This document shows, one piece after another, positions 15,068-20,326 of a stretch of 20,326 nt of DNA. The notes under the pieces are model-generated. The model did not search any database. It saw only the letters and a list, made by a program, of their open reading frames with translations, and was not told the origin of the DNA. The stretch lies in contig UQTA01000054.1 of the NCBI GenBank assembly GCA_900543885.1, forward strand, positions 1 through 20,326, given 5' to 3'. This stretch comes from an uncultured Clostridium sp. Lineage in GTDB: Bacteria; Bacillota; Clostridia; Lachnospirales; Lachnospiraceae. The number at the start of each line of letters is the position of its first letter. The stretch's first letter is position 1. The position numbers were made by a program, and so were the translations under genes.

Positions 15068-15937
15068 CTATCCCAGCTCCTTTAACTTACAGGAGCAGGC
15101 CACTGCCAGACTTCCTGGTCCAATATGGCAGGCAATGCTTAAGGACAGCGGTGTTATATGGATCGGTGTACCCGGGTATTGCTCCTTTAAGGTCTCTTCC
15201 AGGTCTTTTGCTCCCTCTTCGTTACAGGTATGGGCTATTTCCAGATAAGTATGTTCTGCATTTTTATCATGGAAACGCTCTTCTAAGTCTTTTGCCAGCG
15301 CTGTCAGCATAATGGACTTTGCCTGCTTTGCTGTACGTGCTTTAGAAAATGCGTCCAGCTTCTCTCCCTGAATGGTTAAAACCGGTTTAATGCGCAGAAG
15401 GGTTCCAAGTGCTGCAGCAGCCGGTGTAATACGCCCGCCTTTTTTCAGGTATTTTAAAGTATTCAGGGTAATATAGATACTGCTTTCAAACTTGTCACGC
15501 TCTAATATTTCTCTGATTTTAGCTGCATCATATCCTTTATCTGCCAGGTTTTTGGCATCGAAGGCCGACTGCTCCTGAGTAACAGAAATGCGCTGGTTAT
15601 TTACTACCTGAACCTTTCCCTCATAATCGTCTGCCAGCATAATGGCAGTCTGACAGGAACCGCTTAAGCCGCTGGACATGGGAATATATAAGATTTCATC
15701 ATATTCTTTTAACAGCTTATCCCAGAAATCTGTTACCTCTCCCGGAGATGGCTGGGAAGTAGTGATATCATCCCCATCTTCCATCCGCTTAAAAAATTCC
15801 TCATGGGTCAGATCCACGCCTTCATGAAATATCTCCCCATTGATCATAAAAGGCATAGGCAGCACATAAATCCCTAATTTCGCTGCCTGCTCCTGTGTAA
15901 TACCGCTGTTGCTGTCTGTAGCAATTGCTGTTTTCAT
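15068..15937 (-). CDS. DegV-family fatty-acid-binding protein (FakB-like)
   Basis: A 289-residue protein starting MKTAIATDSNSGITQEQAAKLGI, the standard DegV opening (T-D-S-N/T-x-x). It has TTSQPSPGE (59-67) and IPMSSGLSGS (85-94), the two segments that hold the fatty-acid carboxylate and the acyl chain in FakB structures. Toward the end it carries HIGPGSLAVAC, matching the conserved 'H-x-G-P-G-x-x-x' motif. FakB proteins present exogenous fatty acids to the FakA kinase for phospholipid synthesis, and FakA is not in this window. AGGAG lies six to seven bases before ATG 15937. The GntR stop codon is 10 bp upstream and the kinase start 12 bp downstream, so it looks like part of one transcript. 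Confidence 0.88.
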   Translation of the reverse strand: MKTAIATDSNSGITQEQAAKLGIYVLPMPFMINGEIFHEGVDLTHEEFFKRMEDGDDITTSQPSPGEVTDFWDKLLKEYDEILYIPMSSGLSGSCQTAIMLADDYEGKVQVVNNQRISVTQEQSAFDAKNLADKGYDAAKIREILERDKFESSIYITLNTLKYLKKGGRITPAAAALGTLLRIKPVLTIQGEKLDAFSKARTAKQAKSIMLTALAKDLEERFHDKNAEHTYLEIAHTCNEEGAKDLEETLKEQYPGTPIHITPLSLSIACHIGPGSLAVACSCKLKELG

Positions 15938-15947
15938 AACCGTCTCC

Positions 15948-16646
15948 TTACTGTTTTCCCATTATTTTCTGCTCACTTTTATCTGCTTTTACAGTACTTC
16001 CTTCCAGATAATGCTCTTTAGCCAGCTGTATGCCGGACTGGTAATGGGCTTCCATGAGCCTTTTTGCTTTTTCATAATTCCTGCTGCGAAATGCCTGGGT
16101 AATCTCCCGATGCTGTCTGATCCCCAACTCCCGCTCTTCCTCTGTGCGAATGGCATAACGTATAAGAAGGGTCCTGATAAAATTATACTGCTTATAGGTT
16201 TCCTTCATAAAACGATTTCCGCAGTAGTCAAAAAATACCTTGTGGTAGCGGAAATCCGCCTCCAGATAATCTGTAGATGTTTTTGCTTCTGCCATTTTCT
16301 CTTCATACACCCAAAGTTTTTCCACCAGCTTTTCTGTATCCGGCTCTGTGGAAGAGAGCATAACAGCCTTACTGGCTAAAAAGGCAATAAAGTCATTCAG
16401 TTCATTGGCGTAGGAATAATCAAAGGTGATAAGCTGCGCTCCGCTTTTTGATACTTCCTGGGTCAGTCCATCTTTAGACAGGCGGTTGATGGCGTCACGT
16501 ACCGGCGTAGACGAAACCTGAAACCGCTCCTGAAGTTCCCGATTGGTAAGCTTATCACCCATTAAAATCTTTCCAGACAAAATATCTTCCTTCAAAATAT
16601 TGTAAATCTGTTCACTCAATGTCTGTTTGATGATTTTTTCAGGCAT
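15948..16646 (-). CDS. GntR-family transcriptional regulator (FCD type)
   Basis: A 232-residue protein. The N-terminal winged helix-turn-helix (about 5-70) reads LSEQIYNILKEDILSGKILMGDKL, then LQERFQVSSTPVRDAINRLSKDGL. The 'S-x-T-P-V-R-D-A-I-x-R-L' recognition helix is diagnostic of FadR-subfamily GntR proteins. The C-terminal helical FCD ligand domain carries ADFRYHKVFF and a later H-R-E-I-x-x-A-F, which supply the metal/ligand Asp and His residues seen in this family. The frame is open for 25 codons further upstream. AGGAGG with nine-base spacing points to ATG 16646. It is transcribed divergently from the symporter and tyrosine phenol-lyase, and related palindromes lie at both promoters. 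I infer it represses that operon and itself, with the effector an amino acid or product. Confidence 0.85.
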   Translation of the reverse strand: MPEKIIKQTLSEQIYNILKEDILSGKILMGDKLTNRELQERFQVSSTPVRDAINRLSKDGLTQEVSKSGAQLITFDYSYANELNDFIAFLASKAVMLSSTEPDTEKLVEKLWVYEEKMAEAKTSTDYLEADFRYHKVFFDYCGNRFMKETYKQYNFIRTLLIRYAIRTEEERELGIRQHREITQAFRSRNYEKAKRLMEAHYQSGIQLAKEHYLEGSTVKADKSEQKIMGKQ

Positions 16647-16702
16647 AGACCCCCGCCTCCTTTTTTGTATTTCTGCTGTATTATTCTGTTGTATTGTTGT
16701 CG

Positions 16703-16715
16703 GTGCATCATGCAC
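16703..16715. promoter_or_regulatory. Putative GntR operator at its own promoter
   Basis: A perfect odd-length palindrome, GTGCATCATGCAC, about 12 bp downstream of the predicted start of the gntR transcript. It shares the GCATCA core with the palindrome at the symporter promoter. Binding here would give autoregulation. Confidence 0.5.
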
Positions 16716-16733
16716 GGACACATCTGTGGTTTC

Positions 16734-16762
16734 ATGATACTACAGTTTTCCTCTGGGGTCAA
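16734..16762 (-). promoter_or_regulatory. Promoter of gntR and probably the degV-kinase-comEC cluster
   Basis: On the minus strand TTGACC (16762-16757), a 17-bp spacer and TATCAT (16739-16734). It is close to the sigma-A consensus. The genes down to comEC are spaced by 12 bp or less or overlap, so a single transcript from here is plausible. Confidence 0.65.
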
Positions 16763-16858
16763 AATATATTTTTTTAATACTTCCTTTTGGGTTTCCTTCT
16801 TTCCGATTCACTGTTTTTATTCATTTTTTATTTTGCATAATTTTTTCAAAAATAAGCA

Positions 16859-16887
16859 TTGACTTTTGTGCAAAATAGTGTATTATA
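16859..16887 (+). promoter_or_regulatory. Promoter of the symporter - tyrosine phenol-lyase operon
   Basis: TTGACT (16859-16864) is followed by a TATTATAT -10 region at 16881-16888; spacing is 16 to 18 bp depending on the register. The predicted start near 16893 is just before the GTGATGCATCAC palindrome. The roughly 95 bp between this and the divergent gntR promoter are very AT-rich and otherwise featureless. Confidence 0.65.
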
Positions 16888-16902
16888 TGAATTACAAAGT
16901 GT

Positions 16903-16920
16903 GTGATGCATCACGCATCA
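16903..16920. promoter_or_regulatory. Putative GntR operator at the symporter promoter
   Basis: A perfect palindrome GTGATGCATCAC (16903-16914), overlapped by a second arrangement, TGATGC, five bases, then GCATCA. It begins about 10 bp after the predicted start, mirroring the site at gntR. An open frame begins within it, but translation is unlikely to start there since no ribosome site precedes it. Confidence 0.55.
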
Positions 16921-16930
16921 TACAGCAAGC

Positions 16931-17001
16931 ATCATCTTGAAATCAGCCGCCAGCGGTTCTTAAGATGTATGATCGTGAAAGACATGTCAGAGGGCCCTGA
17001 C
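16931..17001 (+). other. Structured leader RNA of the symporter operon
   Basis: Two hairpins lie in the leader of about 170 nt. The first (16931-16973) has outer arms ATCATCTT / AAGATGTATGAT and an inner CCGC / GCGG stem. The second (16986-17001) has GTCAG / CTGAC around AGGGCC. They lie 50-120 bases before the ribosome site and could affect stability or regulation. I do not recognise a T-box or known riboswitch sequence. Confidence 0.4.
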
Positions 17002-17082
17002 GGTTTGACGCAAAGTGAACCACCGATTCATGTACCATGTTCTCTCAAAAAGGAGGTGTATCTCATCAACCGAATACTCCAC

Positions 17083-18573
17083 ATGATCATCAGACTTGTG
17101 GGAGCGATCAACGATCTGTTATGGGGAGATTTAATTATCCTGGAATTTTCAGGAGGCGATATCCAGTTTGGGCTTTCCCTTCTGGTACTGATCCTGATTC
17201 CGGCAGGTTTATATTTTACCGTCAGGACAAAATTCCTTCCGTTCCGCTTGTTCCCGGAAATGATCCGGATCACACTGGAAAAAGATGAAACAAAAAAAGA
17301 TGAAAACTCTATATCTGGTGTCCAGGCACTTATCGTTGCTACCGCTACCCGCGTAGGTATGGGAAACTTAGCCGGTGTTGTTGCTGCTATCTCATTTGGC
17401 GGCGCAGGCGCTGTTTTCTGGATGTGGCTGACCGCACTGATCGGTTCTTCCAGCAGTTTTATTGAATCCACTCTGGCACAGATCTACAAGGAAAAAGACC
17501 CTCTCTATGGCGGTTATCGCGGCGGTCCTGCATACGTAATGGACCGTATCCGACTGGTGACTAAAATCAAACGAGAAGACGTTTTCGTAAAGAACGTAAA
17601 AGAAGAAGCAGAATATGTAGCTGATGATGAACAGACCTATTACACCCGCGGCTGCAAATACGGACTTTTAGGAACCGCATTCGCACTTTCCGGACTGCTT
17701 TGCTGGGCAGGCATCAGCCAGGTAATTGGAAACTCCGTTACCACTTCCTTTCAGAATGCATTCGGTATCCCGCAGATTGCAACTGCCACCGTCCTGGTAG
17801 CAATGTCCGCAGCTATCGTTCTTCGCAAGAACGCAACTGTCAAGGTTTTAGATATGGTCGTTCCTGTTATGGCAGGCGCTTACTTCTTGGTAACGCTGTT
17901 CGTGATTTTAAAGAACGTCACCCTGCTTCCATCCGTAATTGGAAACATTTTCTCCCAGGCATTCGGTATCAGACAGTTTGCCGGCGGCGGACTGGGTGTG
18001 ATCGTAATGAACGGTGTAAAACGGGGACTTTTCTCAAATGAAGCAGGCAGCGGCTCTGCCCCCTGTGCAGCAGCATCCGCAGAAGTCAGCCATCCTGTAA
18101 AACAGGGCCTGATCCAGGCACTTGGCGTATTTATTGATACATTAGTGATCTGCAGCTGTTCCGCATTCCTGATGCTTTTAGCTCCGGCTGAAAAAATTGA
18201 AGGCCTTATGGGAATGGACCTTTTACAGGCAGCTATGAACCATCATCTTGGATATGCAGGCGTTGTATTTATCGCAGTGGTACTTTTCCTGTTCAGTTTT
18301 TCCACTTTCCTTGGCATTCTTTATTACGCCCGGTGCAATGTGGCATATGTCTTCGGTGATAACTGGACAGCTCAGACAGGATACAAGATTTTTTTACTGA
18401 TCATGCTCTTTATCGGCGGTGTGGCAGCCTATGAATTTGTTTGGGAACTTGGCGACCTTGGCGTAGGCCTTATGACAGTATTCAATATGATCGCTATCGT
18501 CCCGCTTTCCAGCCAGGCCATCAATGCCTTAAAGGATTATGAAACCAATTATTATAAGAAGAAAAAAGCATAA
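17083..18573 (+). CDS. AGCS-family amino acid:cation symporter (likely tyrosine or alanine uptake)
   Basis: A 496-residue protein (from the first well-placed ATG) with about 10-11 membrane helices. It carries VGMGNLAGVVAAISFGGAGAVFWMW and the highly characteristic RGLFSNEAGSGSAPCAAA, then HPVKQGLIQALGVFIDT. These are signature stretches of the alanine/glycine:cation symporter family, which imports small amino acids with Na+ or H+. A charged cytoplasmic loop of about 40 residues follows RGGPAYVMDR. The start is uncertain. A perfect AAGGAGGTG (17050-17058) is eight bases before an in-frame ATC at 17065, not an ATG. The first ATG is 17083, and the frame is open to 16903. The gene precedes tyrosine phenol-lyase by 81 bp, so tyrosine uptake is a reasonable inference. 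Control by the divergent GntR protein is likely. Confidence 0.85.
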   Translation: MIIRLVGAINDLLWGDLIILEFSGGDIQFGLSLLVLILIPAGLYFTVRTKFLPFRLFPEMIRITLEKDETKKDENSISGVQALIVATATRVGMGNLAGVVAAISFGGAGAVFWMWLTALIGSSSSFIESTLAQIYKEKDPLYGGYRGGPAYVMDRIRLVTKIKREDVFVKNVKEEAEYVADDEQTYYTRGCKYGLLGTAFALSGLLCWAGISQVIGNSVTTSFQNAFGIPQIATATVLVAMSAAIVLRKNATVKVLDMVVPVMAGAYFLVTLFVILKNVTLLPSVIGNIFSQAFGIRQFAGGGLGVIVMNGVKRGLFSNEAGSGSAPCAAASAEVSHPVKQGLIQALGVFIDTLVICSCSAFLMLLAPAEKIEGLMGMDLLQAAMNHHLGYAGVVFIAVVLFLFSFSTFLGILYYARCNVAYVFGDNWTAQTGYKIFLLIMLFIGGVAAYEFVWELGDLGVGLMTVFNMIAIVPLSSQAINALKDYETNYYKKKKA

Positions 18574-18595
18574 AAATACAATGAAAAGTAAAAAA

Positions 18596-18640
18596 GCGTA
18601 AGGTTGCGCTTGTAAAAACTATATAACAAAACTATATAAT
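18596..18640 (+). other. Hairpin and tandem repeat between symporter and tyrosine phenol-lyase
   Basis: A small stem AAGCG / CGCTT (about 18596-18613) has no T tract on the plus strand. It is followed by two copies of AAACTATATAA, the second running directly into AGGAGG. The second copy resembles a -10 box but lies against the ribosome site, so it is unlikely to start the transcript. The first could be a weak internal promoter, though it has no -35 box. Co-transcription with the symporter is more likely. Confidence 0.35.
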
Positions 18641-18654
18641 AGGAGGATTTTTTA

Positions 18655-20073
18655 ATGGAGAAGAATATGGATATGATGAAATTTGCGCCGGAGCCTTTCA
18701 AGATCAAAATGGTAGAGAACATGGCACGCTTAGATAAAGAAGAGCGTAAAGAGGCCATCAAGACTGCTGGTTACAATACATTCTTATTAAAGTCCGAAGA
18801 ATGCTTTATCGACCTTTTAACTGACTCCGGAACCAACGCAATGAGTGACCACCAGTGGGCTGGCCTGATGTTAGGCGATGAAGCTTACGGCGGATCCCGC
18901 AACTTCTATCATCTGGAAGAAACTGTTCGTGAACTGTTTGGATTTAAATATGTAGTTCCTACTCATCAGGGACGAGGCGCAGAGAACATTCTCTCTTCTC
19001 TCACCATTAAACCTGGCGATTATGTTCCTGGCAATATGTACTTTACCACTACCCGCTTCCATCAGGAGCGCAATGGCGCTACTTTCCGTGATGTGATCAT
19101 TGACGAAGCACATGATCCAAACGCCATCCTTGATTTCAAGGGCAATATTGATTTAAATAAATTCCAGGCACTGATCGATGAAGTGGGCGCAGAGCATATT
19201 CCTTATATCTGCCTTGCTGTTACTGTAAACCTGGCAGGTGGCCAGCCCGTTTCCATGGCAAACATCAAAGCTGTTTCTGAACTGGCTCACAAATACGGCA
19301 TCAAGGTTATGTACGATGCAACCCGCTGTGTTGAAAACGCATACTTTATCAAGACCCGTGAACCTGGATATGAAAACAAGACCATCAAAGAGATTGTTCA
19401 TGAAATGTTCTCCTATGGCGACGGCTGTACCATGTCCGGCAAGAAAGACTGCTTAACCAATATCGGCGGATTCCTGTGTATGAATGATCATGACCTGTAT
19501 GTACGGGCAACTGGTATGGTTGTACAGTTTGAAGGAATGCCATCTTACGGCGGTATGGCTGGAAGAGACATGGAAGCAATGGCGATTGGTCTTCGTGAAT
19601 CCATGAACTTTGATTATATCAGCCACCGTGTAAACCAGATCCGTTACCTGGGCGAAAAGTTAGACGCAGCCGGTGTTCCAATGGTTAAACCTTACGGCGG
19701 TCACGCCATCTTCGTAGACGCAAGAGCCTTCTTAGATCACTTAAATCAGGAAGAAGACTTCCCTGCTCAGGCACTCTCCGCAGCGATCTATGAGTTCTCC
19801 GGTGTCCGCACCATGGAGCGAGGCATCATCTCCGCAGGACGTGACCCACATACCCGTGAAAATCACGTTCCAAAGCTGGAAACCGTTCGTCTCACCATTC
19901 CGCGCCGTGTTTATACCTACGCTCACCTGGATTACGTTGCTGATGCTATCATTGGACTGTATGAAAGAAGACATGACATCAGCGGTCTGAAATGGGTTTA
20001 CGAACCAGAAGTTCTCCGCTTCTTCACCGGACGCTTCGAGCCAAAGAACGGCGAACTGATCAAAGGATTCTGA
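18655..20073 (+). CDS. tpl: Tyrosine phenol-lyase
   Basis: A 472-residue PLP enzyme that splits L-tyrosine into phenol, pyruvate and ammonia in the cytoplasm. It matches the Citrobacter enzyme from memory over its whole length, with a short N-terminal extension. The PLP lysine is Lys264 in MSGKKD. Tyr78 in GDEAYGG corresponds to catalytic Tyr71, and HQGRGAEN binds PLP phosphate. Residues that separate this enzyme from tryptophanase are of the phenol-lyase kind: Thr131 in MYFTTTR (Thr124), Arg389 in MERGIISAGR (Arg381, where tryptophanase has a hydrophobic residue) and Phe456 (Phe448). AGGAGG is eight bases before the ATG. The preceding symporter gene probably supplies substrate. A strong terminator follows, so it is the last gene of the operon. 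Tryptophanase is the only close alternative and is unlikely. Confidence 0.93.
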   Translation: MEKNMDMMKFAPEPFKIKMVENMARLDKEERKEAIKTAGYNTFLLKSEECFIDLLTDSGTNAMSDHQWAGLMLGDEAYGGSRNFYHLEETVRELFGFKYVVPTHQGRGAENILSSLTIKPGDYVPGNMYFTTTRFHQERNGATFRDVIIDEAHDPNAILDFKGNIDLNKFQALIDEVGAEHIPYICLAVTVNLAGGQPVSMANIKAVSELAHKYGIKVMYDATRCVENAYFIKTREPGYENKTIKEIVHEMFSYGDGCTMSGKKDCLTNIGGFLCMNDHDLYVRATGMVVQFEGMPSYGGMAGRDMEAMAIGLRESMNFDYISHRVNQIRYLGEKLDAAGVPMVKPYGGHAIFVDARAFLDHLNQEEDFPAQALSAAIYEFSGVRTMERGIISAGRDPHTRENHVPKLETVRLTIPRRVYTYAHLDYVADAIIGLYERRHDISGLKWVYEPEVLRFFTGRFEPKNGELIKGF

Positions 20074-20116
20074 TCCGGACACAGGTTATCACCTCTTATT
20101 TATAGCAGTTACTCCT

Positions 20117-20165
20117 AAAAAATCCGGGGGCGGTCCAAATGGGCTGCCTCCGGATTTTTATTTTT
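20117..20165 (+). terminator. Rho-independent terminator after tyrosine phenol-lyase
   Basis: The stem AAAAATCCGG / CCGGATTTTT is extended by GGC / GCC around a loop of roughly 15 bases, with the T-rich tail TTTTTATTTTTG. It is strong and almost symmetric, so it could also work for a transcript arriving from the right. Confidence 0.85.
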
Positions 20166-20194
20166 GTGCTGAGATTTTAATATTGGGATTTAAT

Positions 20195-20326
20195 CGACTA
20201 AGGTCCGAAAGCCACCGGCGCGCATTACAGATGCGCATTTGGGAGAAAATCCTTTGTTCGTGGGCTTGCGCCGCCTAGTGTCAGAACTGCGAACCCAACT
20301 CACACGCTTCGCGTGTTCGGGCACGG
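20195..20326. repeat. GC-rich structured region at right edge, possible repeat or RNA
   Basis: This stretch is richer in G and C than its surroundings. It holds several perfect short hairpins: GCGCAT / ATGCGC (near 20220-20236), and ACACGC / GCGTGT with a TTC loop near the right end. I find no convincing open frame on either strand. It runs off the window, so its extent is unknown. An intergenic repeat family or a structured RNA are both possible. Confidence 0.3.

Noticed and set aside
16903..17082. An N-terminal extension of the symporter starting inside the GCATCA palindrome
   Set aside because: No ribosome site precedes the GTG/ATG there, the residues do not look like a membrane protein N-terminus, and the strong AAGGAGGTG at 17050 points to a later start. 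The frame being open is noted as unresolved.
17037..17288. Small plus-strand frame starting ATGTTCTCTCAAAAAGG
   Set aside because: It overlaps the symporter coding sequence in another frame and has a His/Arg-rich composition typical of a shadow frame.
18596..18640. A terminator plus new promoter between symporter and tyrosine phenol-lyase
   Set aside because: The hairpin lacks a T tract in this direction, and the best -10 match touches the ribosome site, which would place transcription start downstream of it.
18655..20073. Tryptophanase as the identity of the last gene
   Set aside because: Residues at the positions that separate the two enzymes (Thr131, Arg389, Phe456) are of the tyrosine phenol-lyase type.

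Overview
The window reads as a low-to-moderate GC Firmicute chromosome, most likely a gut-type Lachnospiraceae/Clostridia. The grounds are the strong AGGAGG ribosome sites, ECF S-component, GerMN lipoprotein, DegV, AGCS symporter and a tyrosine phenol-lyase of clostridial/enteric type. No rRNA, tRNA, CRISPR array, phage gene or transposase gene was seen.

Layout. At 1-170 lies the tail of a sugar-ABC solute-binding protein that stops abruptly, convergent with an EamA/DMT permease (167-1144, minus). A dihydrodipicolinate-reductase-like NAD(P) enzyme (1486-2526) follows, preceded by a promoter with a 19-bp spacer typical of MerR control. Upstream of it are a BmrR-type MerR regulator (2705-3535) and a MATE efflux pump (3612-4976), all on the minus strand. 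A small DUF378 membrane protein (5344-5541, plus) converges on a class V aminotransferase (5612-6745, minus), which is fed by an ECF S-component gene (6960-7505). Next come a Lon-like AAA+ ATPase lacking a protease domain (7683-9173) and a GNAT acetyltransferase (9393-10001). A long minus-strand cluster, GntR - DegV - histidine kinase - GerMN lipoprotein - ComEC (16646 down to 10126), has genes that touch or overlap. Divergent from it, on the plus strand, are an AGCS amino-acid:cation symporter and tyrosine phenol-lyase (17083-20073), ending in a strong terminator.

The most striking unexplained structure is a mobile repeat present three times (1264-1414, 5088-5238, 6806-6956). Each copy is exactly 151 bp, has perfect 18-bp terminal inverted repeats, and is flanked by its own perfect 8-bp direct repeat (GTTATATT, GATTTATT, CTATTATT). 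The copies are about 97 percent identical, carry no ORF of their own, and fold into two internal hairpins. This is a recently active MITE-like element. Two copies sit beside promoters and one lies inside a likely operon.

The GntR/AGCS/TPL block looks like a regulated unit for tyrosine uptake and cleavage to phenol, pyruvate and ammonia. Each divergent promoter has a related GCATCA-type palindrome about 10 bp downstream of its predicted start, which suits repression by the FCD-type GntR protein. The symporter has a well-placed Shine-Dalgarno sequence but an ATC codon where the start codon should be.
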